The notes under the pieces: model-generated
What the model was told of the DNA's origin: nothing
Databases searched by the model: none
The model's input: only the letters and a program-made list of their open reading frames with translations
Program-made: the position numbers and the translations under genes
DNA from: Silene conica
Lineage: Eukaryota; Streptophyta; Magnoliopsida; Caryophyllales; Caryophyllaceae
Length of the DNA stretch: 64,000 nt
Reading direction: 5' to 3'
NCBI GenBank assembly: GCA_029255685.2
Contig: CM055315.2
Coordinates: 27,285,501 to 27,349,500 of the forward strand
Shown: one piece after another, positions 1 to 11,097 of the stretch
How the letters are laid out: each line of letters starts with the position of its first letter
How positions within the stretch are numbered: the stretch's first letter is position 1

Positions 1-2
1 CC

Positions 3-1690
3 TTTGATTTCGAATCATATGGCACGTGTGAATCATGTCTCATCGGCAAGATGACTCGTATTTCCTTCAAAGGTGTTGGAATGCGCGTTGCCGACCTATT
101 AGGACTCATACATACGGATGTATGTGGCCCTACGTCGATCAACGTACGAGAAGGCTATAGTTATTTCATCACTTTCACGGATGATTTGAGTAGATATGGC
201 TATATATGTCTACTTAATGAAACATAAAAGTGAATCCTTTGACAAGTTCAAAGAATACCAGAATCGGGTACAAAACCAACTGGGAAGAAAGATTAAAGCA
301 CTACGATCTGATCGTGGTGGCGAGTATCTTTCTTATGAGTTTGATCAACACCTTAAAGATTGTGGCATCGTTCTACAGTTGAGTCCACCTGGAACACCAC
401 AATTAAATGGTGTGTCCGAACGGAGAAATTGAACTCTACTTGATATGGTTCGATCCATGATGAGTCACACCGTTGTGCCTGATTCATTGTGGGGCTATGC
501 TCTTTTGTCAGCCGCTCTAATACTTAACCGAAGTCCGTCTAAAGCTGTTGACAAGACTCCATACGAGTTATGGAAGGGAACGGTCCCTAACTTGTCCTTT
601 ATTCGGGTTTGGGGCTGCGAAGCTTATGTCAAATGGAGACACGAGGATAAGCTCGGCCCGCGATCGGTCAAGACATACTTTATAGGTTATCCAAAAGGAA
701 CTTTTGGTCATTACTTCTACTCGCCAACCGAACAACGTGTTTTTGTTGCAGCTAATGCGACGTTCTTAGAGAAAGAATTTCTCGAGAACAAGTCGAGTAA
801 TAGAACCTTCGATCTATCGGATATTCAAGAACCAACTACCGAGCAACCATTGGAGGAAACAGTTCCTTCAACCTCGGCTGCGGTAGATATTCCTGAGGAA
901 CCTAGGAGGTCGGGAAGAGTCTTTATTCCTCCGGACAGATACATTGGTATGGTCGAGGAACATGACATAGATGACATCTTACTCCTAGAGGGTAATGAAC
1001 CCACAACCTATAAATGTGCCCTGACTCGTTCCGACTCAAAGCTATGGCTAGAAGCCATGCAATCCGAGATGGACTCCATGTATGAGAATACGTGTGGGAT
1101 CTTGTGGACCTACCTGCAAATGTACGCCCCCTTCAATGCAAATGGCTTTACAAGATAAAGCATGCCGTGGAAGGACAACAAGATATTCACAAGGCACGAC
1201 TAGTTGCTAAAGGTTTCACCCAAGTGCCAGGCTTGCACTACGATGCATTCTTATTATCTTAGCGATGAGATCTTTGCACCCGTAGTCATGCTACGTTCCA
1301 TTCGTATTATCTTAGCGATTGCCGCATTTCATGACTATGAAATCTGGCAGATGGACGTTAAAACCGCCTTCTTAAACGGTTATTTGGAGGAAGAGTTGTA
1401 CATGGTACAACTCGAGGGTTTTATTGATCCTGAAAATCCTAAGAAGGTTAGCAAGCTTAAGCGTTCCATTTATGGACTTAAGCAAGCATCACGGAGTTGG
1501 AATCATCGCTATGACCAAGTGATAAAGGAGAATGGTTTCATTCGATTAGTCGAGGAACCATGTCTCTATATCAAGTCGAGTGGGAGCAAGATTGTCTTCC
1601 TGGTATTGTATGTCGATGACATACTCCTGATTAGGAATGACATCTTCGGTTAAAGCATGGTTGGAAAACCATTTCCAGATGAAAGATCTG
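3..1690 (+). pseudogene. Copia pol fragment: integrase and N-terminal reverse transcriptase
   Basis: The frame at position 3 encodes a CESC half of the integrase zinc finger, then HTDVCGP with the first catalytic Asp. A frameshift near 200-210 moves the frame; LRSDRGGEY and LNGVSERRN then carry the second Asp and the Glu of the DDE triad. A TGA at 430-432 follows ERRN. The integrase C-terminus (VWGCEAYVK, GYPKGTFGHYFY) runs on to about 1150, where another frameshift separates it from the RT (MDVKTAFLNG, IYGLKQASRSW, YVDDILL at about 1605-1625). The coding sequence stops at MKDL, where the solo LTR interrupts it, and resumes at about 3755. Non-functional. Confidence 0.85.
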
Positions 1691-2773
1691 TGTAATACCT
1701 CGAATTTTTACGGTGTCTTTTGTTACGATGTTATTTTTATTATGACCATGTGGGGATTTGTTGGAGGTTTAATGGTTTGTTAAGATATTATATCACTTTG
1801 AGTATACTTTTGCCATTCGTGGGGTTCGAGCTTGAGACCTTGAGGGCAGCGTTGGGCTTCAAAGGTTGTGCAATTATCACAGCCCATGAAGTCAAACCCT
1901 CAAGATAACTCTCACATAAACACACCCCCCTCATACTGCCGTCATATAAGAGGCACCAACGACAGTTTTTTTAACCTATTCTAAGCACAACCCCTACCCT
2001 AATCCCACTGCCGTTACCCAAAAGAAGGAAGGGAAGGATTTCACGGCCGTGTAGAGCACCCTAACACCTCTCGATTTGAGCAGGAACCAGGTAAGGTCAC
2101 CTTGTTGTCGGTCGTTCTTCGTTATCATGTCTCTGTTGTGTTTTTGTGTTAAAATCGAAGGGATTCTGGGTCGTAGTCTTCAGTGTACATTAGCATCTTT
2201 TGTCACGAGTAGTCAGGGGAGTCGGGTGGAGGTTGTCACGGCGGGTGTAGGATCTGGGTATACGTAATACCGGCGTTTCCGTCTCCTTTGTTGCTCTGTT
2301 TTCTTATTGCGTGTCCAGGGGGTATATTGGGGGTGGTACCACCGTTGACTCGGGGGAGGTCGACACGGTGGTACCACCGTGGTTAATCGTCCTAGGTCAG
2401 AAGGAGTTGGGTGGTGGTTTTGGCGTGGTGTTGGCAGTCGTAGCGGCGGCGGCAGAGAGTCCTTTAGAGGCGGCTGGAGTGTTTTGGGTAAGGAACCAGA
2501 CCTGGGTTTGGTTCTGGTTCACTTTGTCGACGGTCATCGAAGTGGTGCTGGGGTGTCGTGGGTGGGGCGGCTGGTCGGAGGTGTAGGGTCAGTAGTCAAT
2601 GATGGTCGGGGGTTGGTGTCACGCGTTGAAGGTGGGTTCGTATGCTTGAGTGATGCATGGGGTTTGCGGGGTTATTACGTGTCTTAGTATTTGGAGACAT
2701 GGTGTTAGTGCGTGCTTAGCATTTTGGGATACAAGGATAATTATCATTATTATTATCTTTTGTTATTAGTATG

Positions 2774-2811
<38 letters not shown>

Positions 2812-3749
2812 TATTATTATTATTATTAATAATATTACTATAGTAAGTTTGAGTTGTTTATGTTTATGGGTAATGTAGCAAATATGAGCATGACGGATTT
2901 TAGGAAGTTACTATTTTTGGAAGTTACTATATTTAGAAAGTTGCTATTTTGGGTAACCTTGTTTGTTGGGAAACTTTCTAAATATAGGAGGTTTCTATAA
3001 ATAGGATGTGTACGTATATTACGAGATTTAGGGAGTTTTATTAATTATATGATATATTTCTAGGTGGAGGTTTCCGCGTGGAACACTTTTAGTAGCTGTT
3101 GCACACTTACGATTATCTTCCGCAGTTTCAAGGTAGGGGAATATCTATGTTGTAATTGTAATCTGGCATGAGGTTACTCGTCATTTGGTTGCTATAATTA
3201 CTTGTGACATATTGTGATTTAATGATTATTGGTTATTGTGGAGAACGGGGCTTGTGAATGGACTTGTGATATGGGTCTTGTGATAAGGGACTTGTGATAT
3301 GGCCATGGGATGTGTGGTGTGTTGGAGGTGTGGTGGAGAAATGGTTGTTGAGGAGATGGAGGAATTGTGCCTTGTGTTATTTCATGTTGTGATTATATTA
3401 CCTACTCAACCTCGTGTTGACCCTGTTTGTTGTTTGTGTCTGCGTTGATCCAATTTATTGGGGAGCAGAATGACGGGCTAGACTTATGGATGCTGGAAGG
3501 GTGGAAAGGACATGGATCAGACCTGCCTAGTGCTAGATCATTCATTTAGTTTTCACTGTGTCTAAACTTTTAAGTTTTGTTTTTATGGACAGTTGTAATA
3601 CCTTTGAGACTTCGGTTAAACGTTTAAATACATAATAAAGTACTGTATTGCTTCCTTTGTTATCTACTACCTCAGGAAACCGAGATGGTAACACCCTTGG
3701 TTATTTGGGGAGTCCTAGTTCAGGTCTCTAAATAAATGGGGGGGTTACA
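1691..3749 (+). mobile_element. Solo LTR, Gypsy type, inserted in the Copia RT gene
   Basis: A 2059 bp segment begins TGTAATACC and ends GGGTTACA. It is flanked by a perfect 5 bp direct repeat ATCTG (1686-1690 and 3750-3754). Removing it and one ATCTG rejoins the Copia RT frame across MKDL / GEAQ. No internal coding domain, primer-binding site or second LTR is visible, so a solo LTR is the simplest reading. The terminal sequence resembles the Tekay-type chromovirus LTR ends seen elsewhere in this window. It contains an ATT microsatellite (about 2740-2835) and two palindromes near 2332-2381. Open frames within it (2076-2687) show no recognisable protein. Confidence 0.85.
2740..2835 (+). repeat. 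(ATT)n microsatellite
   Basis: An imperfect run of ATT/TTA triplets lies inside the Gypsy-type solo LTR. Confidence 0.9.
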
Positions 3750-3752
3750 ATC

Positions 3753-4640
3753 TGGGAGAGGCACAGAGAATTTTGGGCATCCGTATCTACAGGGATAGAT
3801 CACGAGGGATGTTGTCTCTCAGTCAGGAGTCTTATATAGATAAGATTTTAGAGAGATTCAGTATGACGAACTCCAAGAAAGGGTTCCTTCCTATGGCTAC
3901 TGGGCTTCACTTGAGCAAGTCTCAAGAAGCTAAGACATTGGAAGAGAAAGAGCGCATGAGTCGGATTCCTTACGCTTCGGCTATAGGATCAATCATGTAT
4001 GCCATGATATGTACACGTCCAGACGTTGCGTATGCATTGAGTATGACAAGTCGATTCCAAGCACATCCAGGTGAACAACACTGGATGACCGTGAAAAACA
4101 TTCTTAAGTACCTACGGAGGACTAAAGATTGGGGATTAACTTATGGAGGCGACACGACGCTCTGCGCCACTGGTTACGCAGATGCTAGCTTCCAAACGGA
4201 TCGAGACGACTCGAAATCTCAGTCTGGATTCGTTTTTACTCTTAATGGCGCTGCTGTCAGCTGAAAAAGTTATAAACAAAGTGTTAGAGCAGATTCTACA
4301 ACTGAGTCCGAGTACTATGCCGCTTCGGAAGCAGCTAAGGAAGCAATATGGATGCGTCAATTCTTACAAGTACTATCAGTATTGCCTAGTTCGAATGACC
4401 CGATCACCGTTTATTGTGACAATAAAGGTGCCATCTTCCAAGCTAAGGAGCCTAAGTCTAGTAACAAGTCTAGACATGTACAACAGAAAGCTCATCTAAT
4501 CAGAGATTACGTGGAGCAAAATGAGATATTTATTGATAAGATCGCTACGGATGACAACATAGCCGATCCTCTCACTAAGGCATTACGACGTGATAAGCAT
4601 GAAGGGCACATTATTTCCATGGGAATTAACGTGTTCCTGA
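3753..4640 (+). pseudogene. Copia pol fragment: C-terminal reverse transcriptase and RNase H
   Basis: This continues the RT interrupted at 1690 (GIRIYRDRSRGMLSLSQ, SAIGSIMYAMICTRPDVAYA) and runs into RNase H (YADASFQTD, SKSQSGFVFTLNG). A TGA at about 4262 stands where related elements have Trp. The frame continues with TTESEYYAASEAAKEAIW, VYCDNKGAIFQ and DNIADPLTKAL, the usual Copia RNase H terminus. It is the same element as the fragment at 3-1690. Decayed but readable. Confidence 0.85.
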
Positions 4641-5408
4641 GTTGTAGTACTCTTTTATGAATTCATGTTATAATTCATTTTCTTGTGTACTCTATTACAA
4701 CCTCATTGTTATGATATTTTATGTTTTGTTTTTCATGTGGAATTGTACGCCAATTTTGAACACCACAAAGTGAATTGATTAACATTACATCATTTTGGTC
4801 CTTGATTACCCACTTGAGCTGATAACTCAGGTAATCATTTTGTGACGTTGGTTGATGGTGGGTTCAACGAGCCACAAGTCAAACAGTTGACTGGCCAATC
4901 ACAAAGGCGAGTTATACGGATATCTCGTAGGACACCCCGTGACAACGTTATGGAGTCGTAAATGTTTTATAACATTGGGTGCCAGGTCGTGGATAGGACC
5001 TCCACAGTGTTCCTTAGAGTCGAGTCTTTTGACTTTCAACTGTATCTTGAGATTAAGGCAGATTTTGGGTAACTTTGGTTTCTTTCCCACGGTCTTCCGT
5101 AACAGGGACCAAGAGGATTTTTTCTGGGTTATTTCATGCTGCGCTTACATCTGCAGGATTCGAGTTGAGGGAAATATCCAAACCCTTATCAGGATTTTAT
5201 CATTTCTCAGGGCCACTCGAGGAGTAGTAACTGAAATGCATGGCCATGCTCGAATACAGATTTGTTTTATCAGTTAAGTTACTCTCTAGTCGGGGAAACC
5301 ACTCTTGATACAGATCGATTGTAAGATACGACCTTTGCGAATACGGATTTGCAAATTGTTTTACATTGAGTGGGAGAAATTTTAAAAAGATATGAGAATC
5401 GGTTATCG
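4641..5408. other. Non-coding 3' region of Copia element A
   Basis: No protein is recognised between the RNase H end and the polypurine tract. The part from about 5180 (ccactcgaggagta, gtggccatgctcg-like blocks, cattgagtgggaga) is clearly similar to 10860-11097, just upstream of the LTR at 11098. The two elements therefore belong to one family at their 3' ends. Confidence 0.7.
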
Positions 5409-5409
5409 C

Positions 5410-5530
5410 ACCTACACTTGTACGGACAAGTGGGAGTTTGTTGGAGCTGGTGTCCTCCACATGTAGTGTGATAACGTCATTGCACATACACTTGTACGGA
5501 CAAGTGGGAGATTGTTGGGGCTGGTGTCCT
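5410..5530 (+). repeat. Tandem duplication of the polypurine tract / LTR start
   Basis: The block from acttgtacggacaagtggga into TGTTGG-GCTGGTGTCC occurs twice, about 74 bp apart (LTR-like starts at 5439 and 5513). The first copy carries only about 48 bp of LTR sequence before the block repeats. Confidence 0.8.
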
Positions 5531-6497
5531 TTACAGTTAGTACTATGACTTGTTAAATCTCTTAAAGGATCACAAGGGCATATTTTGGTATTATTATCAG
5601 TTGATCCACGTTTATCAATAACGGTTGGCTTGCTAGATAAGTTTGACGTTATTGTCATACGGATGACGGTGATCAACTGGTCCCTATACGTCACACCTAT
5701 AGGACACGTTTGAGAGATGTGAAGGTATGAAAATACAGTCACATTTATGCTGAATACGACTAAACAGTTAGTCAGAGGAATTGACTATTAAATTAGTCAA
5801 TGAGATGTTGAGATAATTATTTAATACGGATTAAATAATGTTAGCTAATACGGATTACATGATTAATTCGTAAATTAAATATAAACGGTTATATTTAACT
5901 AAATATTGAATTCGTGCATTAATATAAGCAGTTATATTAATTAAGCTAATTATACAATATCGTAATTTTTATCAGACCATTATTAATGTATCGACTACAT
6001 TAATATCTGACAACGTGTATACGATTTATAATTAAATCCCGCGAATTATATTTTAGCAATTAGGGTCGAATCACGTATTAGAATAAGGTAAGAGTGGAAA
6101 GCCCACTCTCACCTTGACCTAGTTTCGGCCGAGTGATACAAAAGGAGAGGCTCTTGGACTTTACTGAACACAGATAATCTCATCTCACAGAAAATTAGGG
6201 TTTTGAGAACTGTTTTCCCAAAACCTAGATCTCACACTTGAAAAACCTCACAAAACTCTCCCCATATTGCAAGACAATTGAAGAGCTTTTCTAGCACACG
6301 CGGCATCATCTCAGTCGGGTCTTGGGTGCAAGTTATAGGAGGGAATTTCCTTTAATTCATGTTCTTAGGCCATTCGCGCAAAGGACCTAAGGTTGTACTT
6401 TCTTATTCATGTTTTTCATCTTATGACATTTATTCACATATGTAATTTTCGTTATAATCCTGAAAATTTTAGGGTGAATACATGTATATTCCCCACA
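5513..6497 (+). mobile_element. Copia LTR (LTR1), shared by elements A and B
   Basis: It starts TGTTGGGGCTGGTGTCC directly after a purine tract and probably ends at CCCCACA, followed by TGGTATAG (6503-6510), which matches only the start of the usual initiator-Met primer-binding site. It is similar along its U3 part to the LTRs at 11098 and 25055 (shared blocks such as gatcaacatttatcgataa and ttattgtcatatgatg-like). The right boundary is inferred from the CA end only. Confidence 0.65.
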
Positions 6498-6664
6498 CTT
6501 GGTGGTATAGGGTTTGGGTCTTGGAATCATTTATAAAATTGGATAAAGGTCATTTTATAGATGTCTTAACTTGTTTAAAATGTTTACAAGTTAATTAAAA
6601 CGACGAGTGTTTAATATCTTCGCTCTTTAATTTTGTAGTTAAGTCTTTCAAATCATCATCAATT

Positions 6665-7426
6665 ATGTCAACTTCCACAACCTCGAACACCGTAACACAT
6701 ACTTCATGGCTACGATCCTTCATGGATCGTTGCAAGCTTGAAATGAATGGGTCAAACTTTGCTGATTGGGACGTCCAACTCAAGTTGGCCGCAGAAGGTG
6801 ATGGTAGAACACAATAACTCATCGAGGAACCACCCGCCGCACTTGCCGATGATGCTAATGTCGTGACTAGGCGGGCCTATGAGGCCTACTACAAAGACTC
6901 TGCGGCGATAAAAAATGTTTTGATCTTCTCTATGGAGCCCGAACTTCAAAGGAGTGCCATTAAACTTAGCACCGCCTATGAAATCTACTCCAAGCTTGTG
7001 ACAATTTTCTCGAAGGCTTCGATAATTGTCCAATATGAGGCGACATCCGCTTTCTTTGATCTCAACCTTAAGGAGGGCCAAAAAGTTAGCACTCATATGC
7101 TCAAGCTAATGGAGCATGTTGAGACCCTAAGATTGCATCAAGTGGATATTCCCAAAGAACTAATGATTGATAGGATCCTCCACTCCTTGTCTAAGGTTAA
7201 AACTTATGTTCAATTCCGGGTGAATTTCAACATGAGAAACCAAGAGACAACCCTTGATGAATTGCACAATATGATTGTGCAAGCTGAAAGGGATATGGGC
7301 CTAAATGTTAGTGCCCCTAAGGATGTGCTCAATGTTAACACAAAGAGCAAAGGAAAGTTCAAAAAGAAGGGAAAGGTAGGCAGGAAGCAAACTTCCAACA
7401 ATGCAAAGAAGGTGATTGACTTTTGA
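6665..7426 (+). pseudogene. Copia gag (UBN2-type) with one premature stop
   Basis: The frame starts MSTSTTSNTVTHTSW and contains the Copia gag block (RRAYEAYYKDSAAIKNVL, YEIYSKLVTIF, LKEGQKVSTHMLKLMEHVE, LDELHNMIVQAERDM). One in-frame TAA lies near 6815-6820, about 50 codons in. A basic tail (KGKFKKKGKVGRK) follows. After the frame ends at 7426, a decayed CCHC knuckle is visible in another frame at about 7458-7510, with a stop at the Trp position and Tyr in place of the third Cys. Gag would form the particle that packages element RNA; this copy cannot be fully translated. Confidence 0.75.
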
Positions 7427-7529
7427 AGCAAGCACCTCAAAGCCCAAGAAAAGCTCCCTTCAAAGATTCAAGTGCTTTTATTGCAATGGCAAAGGGCATT
7501 GAAAGAGGAATTATTCCAAATATCTTAGT

Positions 7530-8420
7530 GATCTCGAAGTTGGGAAAATTCTTCCAGTTGATATAATAACTATCCCTATTTTATGTTTATCTCAACTTTG
7601 GTATAATGATACAAGTTGTGATATAAATGCTCTTCTTATTTGAATTAGGGCATGACAACAAGGATAAAGGGAAGGAAAAACAAGCTTAAACAATCAAAGG
7701 GGAACTAGAGGTAGCTCCCTTGGAGATGATCAAGAAGCTTGGTTTTCGTTTACTTTGCTCATGATTTGAAGTGTTGTTAATTTTGAACTTTAAAAACCAT
7801 GTTGATTTCCTTGTTAGACAAGGAAAATAAATCCTTGAACAATTGTTGTACTTTGGATATTTGGTGGCTTGGTTTTCAACCCAAGTCATGATCGTTTATT
7901 TATGGTAATGTTCTTAATTAATCATTCAAACACTTGCAAATCACAACATAAAAATGATTTGATTATCATATTTCAATGTATGATTCATTGAAAATGTATA
8001 AGCATGAGATGCTTATGTCAAAAAACAATTCATAAGAAATTGAGTTTAGAGCTCAAATAAAAGGAAAGTTATTAACCACCCAAACTATCAAGCTATTCGT
8101 CAAATATTTTTCCGTTTTATCTCATAAATGTCACTAATAAGATTATGTGATACACACATTCCGACTTCATAAGTCATTGCTTGTGGCTAGTGGCTATCCT
8201 TGGTAATAAAATATGATTATTATTACAAGAATAGAGTGGGAGAAACTTAAAGCCACAACAAATGATTTAGGAAGATCGCAATAGATTTGATCTATTGGAG
8301 AATAGTATGATATATTGTTTCGGTTGTGTGAAAGATTGAGAAGATAGATTAAGTTAAATTGGGAATGAGATCTACGATTGAGAAAATCTACGCCTCGTGA
8401 TCTACGTCGCTCCTTAAGGT
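7530..8420. other. Non-coding interior of element B, first part
   Basis: AT-rich sequence after gag. I see no pol motif, RNA gene or clear repeat. Confidence 0.5.
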
Positions 8421-8421
8421 A

Positions 8422-8890
8422 TACTTTAAGAAAGAGTTCTTAAAATACTGAGGAAGAAGATCCAAAGTAGAATTCTGCATATATCCTCGGATAGAGGGAT
8501 CTACGTCCAATCCAGGAAATACATTAAGAAAGAGTTCTTAAAATTACTGAGGAAGTAGATCGAAAGTAGAATTCTGTATCTATGGATAGAGGGATCTATG
8601 ACGGCTCTCAGGAGATAGTTTAAGAAAGAGTTCTTAAAATTTCTAAGGAAGTAGATCAAAAGTAGAATTCTGCATCTATCCTTGGATGGAGGGGTCTATG
8701 ACGATTCCCAGGAAATACTTTAAGAAAGAGTTCTTAAAATTACTAAGGAAAGAGATCAAAAGTAGAATTCTTCATCCTCTGATAGAGGGATCTACGACGA
8801 TTCCTAGGAAATACTTTAAAAAAGAGTTCTTAAAATTAATGAGGAAAGAGATCAAAAGTAGAATTATGTATCTATCTGTGAATGGGATCA
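8422..8890 (+). repeat. Tandem repeat, five diverged units of about 97 bp
   Basis: Each unit holds aagaaagagttcttaaaat, then a gga(a/g)gtagatc(a)aaagtagaatt block and a gatagagggatctacgacg block. Unit starts are near 8425, 8523, 8620, 8719 and 8815. Units differ by substitutions and a few small indels. The open frame across 8686-8916 is made of this repeat and is not a gene. Confidence 0.85.
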
Positions 8891-8894
8891 ATTG

Positions 8895-9030
8895 TGAAGT
8901 TCTCACTCGCACATAAATGTACTATAAGATAAGATTTTTATAAGTACTACGTGAGGAGACTAAAAGTTTCGATCGCACAGGATTGCACTATAAGATTATA
9001 TTCTTATATGCACTACGCGAGGACACTAGA
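8895..9030 (+). repeat. Two-copy repeat of about 63 bp
   Basis: Two successive blocks share tcgcaca-, actataagat- and -actacg(t/c)gaggac elements, directly downstream of the 97 bp array. Confidence 0.6.
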
Positions 9031-11097
9031 AGGAAAAATATTTCAAAAGATGTTGGAAAAGCTCAAGAAGATGTTCTTGGATTTAGATTATGATCTAAAT
9101 GTGCCAATGTAAATTCGAGGTCCATGAAACTTAAATGGTGTATATGCTAATAAATGAGATTTATTGAGAGAAGCATAGGTAGACATATGGATGTCGATAG
9201 TTTGCAAAGTTAGTGGGTAACTTTGTTGAAACTAGTAAAATATTTCATTAAGAATGAAATCACTAGACTTTAAAAAAACTGTTTTTCAAAAGAGTATTTG
9301 AAAAGGATATGCTTGTAAGCATATATGGTTTTGTCTCAATCACCTTCAATTCATTAAATGTTGAGGAACATAGAATTGAGTGGGAACTTTATGATTAACG
9401 ATTTAATATAAAGTTCAGTGGGAGTTTCGCTCCAGAATTTGTACCCATTCAGTCATTGAAGAATGACTTCGGAATTTTCTGATTCTGGTAAGAACAAGAG
9501 TTAAGTGGGAGTAAACATTATCTACAAAAACTCATTGCTCGTTTGGAATGAGGCATTAATACTTCAAAGAAGTATACGAGTTTTCAATTCTAGATGACAA
9601 ATTGATATGATCTAAATCTAATCAAACATAGGATGTTTGGTTGAGATTGTAAAAGACATCTTGTTTATTGATAAGGTATTAAGGTTGTTCATAGAGATGA
9701 AGGTAGAATTACCATGATGAGATCATAAAAATTTATCGAACCTTAAGTACTATAATTTTACATGTCTAAAACTACTAATGTTTCCGCCATTAGTATAGCC
9801 ATGTAAAACGTGATGCATATTTTCTTGCGGGATTACCTCCTAAAGAATTATCAAATTAATGATTAAGCGATCATGAATTGTCATGTATTCTCATAGTGAG
9901 ATAATGATCAATTCGATATTTTGGATGATAACTTAGTCGTGTGTTAAAAGGTTTACAACGACGTAAGTTCCAAATTCTAAAAAGATTTAAGATGATCTTT
10001 GGCTTACATTCATTGACTATGCATTTTAATGACTTATAATTTAATTACTTTGTCATAACAAGATTCTATAAAATACATAAGTACATAGTGATTATGTATA
10101 ACATTTTGAAACTAGAAGTTGCATCATGTACAAGCACTTAATTCAATTCACTAGTCATGACATGACTTGCATCTTTCAAGTAAAAGAGCATATATATGGA
10201 TATGATCCACAAGTGAGTACTTATGAAAATCATGTTATAAGGATAACATGGAATGAAGATAATTGCAATTCTAGATAAGTGTTTTTGGAACACTTAAGAT
10301 TATTGAACATTAAGTAGTAATCAAATAATGACTACTTAGATGTTCTGATCACACTAATCGTTTGAGTTATTTATAACTCACCCAAGGTCATGTCATATTC
10401 AAATGGGATGGTGAGACCATATTGAACCCCATTAAAGTGAATTGAATTATCATGACCTCGCCCCTAGTAGCTTGAATGAGGTGACGTCTCGAAGCAACTA
10501 GATGAGTGATGCGATTGATAGCGAGTTCAAATGTCATAGAGTCATACGAGATGACTAGTCGATCACCAAGGCAAGGATATGTTAAGATACATTTGTCGGG
10601 CTAATGACCGCTTATGGAGCTCTGGCTTTTATTATTTAAGATTGTTTGGTCATGGCGGGAGCTTCTATCGTGTTTCACATGAGTTGATTCTTTGACTAAT
10701 GACTATTAGCCTAAGGTGGAATACTTTTCATAGTAACTTTGATTTACTTCATGTCCCAACACCTTCGTCACTGGGGTTTATAAGGACATATTTTGGGTTA
10801 TGATGGGATGTGGCTAGCCGAAGGGAATAAGTCGATTAGGAATTGTCCACCCCTTGTCAGGGTTAATAAATATCTCGAGGCCGCTCGAGGAGTATATAAC
10901 TAGAAATGTGTGGCCACGCTCGGAAGATATTTATGGTAGATAATTCCGGTCAGATAGTTATGTCTCCAGATCGAGGAAAACCACTCTAGATAAGATCACT
11001 TGCAAGTACGACCTGTGATGATGTCTTACATTGAGTGGGAGATATTAATAGGACAAGAGAATTGGTAACGCACACTTGTGGCGGACAAGTGGGAGAT
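9031..11097. other. Non-coding interior of element B, second part
   Basis: No protein domain is readable. The last 240 bp resemble the pre-LTR region of element A (5180-5512) and end in the purine tract acaagtgggaga before the LTR. Confidence 0.55.

Larger units (their letters stand above)
1..6497 (+). mobile_element. Ty1/Copia LTR retrotransposon, 3' part, degenerate (element A)
   Basis: The window opens inside the pol region of a Copia element: GAG-pre-integrase zinc motif, integrase, reverse transcriptase and RNase H follow in the Copia order. A polypurine tract (acaagtgggaga) then precedes an LTR starting TGTTGGGG at 5513. The reading frame is broken by stops and frameshifts, and a 2 kb solo LTR sits in the RT region. 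The 5' LTR and gag lie outside the window. The LTR at 5513-6497 also serves as the left end of the next element, so this looks like a tandem or recombined pair sharing one LTR. Copia assignment is certain; the lineage is not. Confidence 0.85.

Noticed and set aside
2076..2687. Open frames in the GC-richer part of the solo LTR
   Set aside because: No recognisable protein; overlapping frames and palindromes explain them.
8686..8916. Open frame with internal repeat (KYFKKEFLKLLRKE)
   Set aside because: It is the 97 bp tandem repeat read in one frame.
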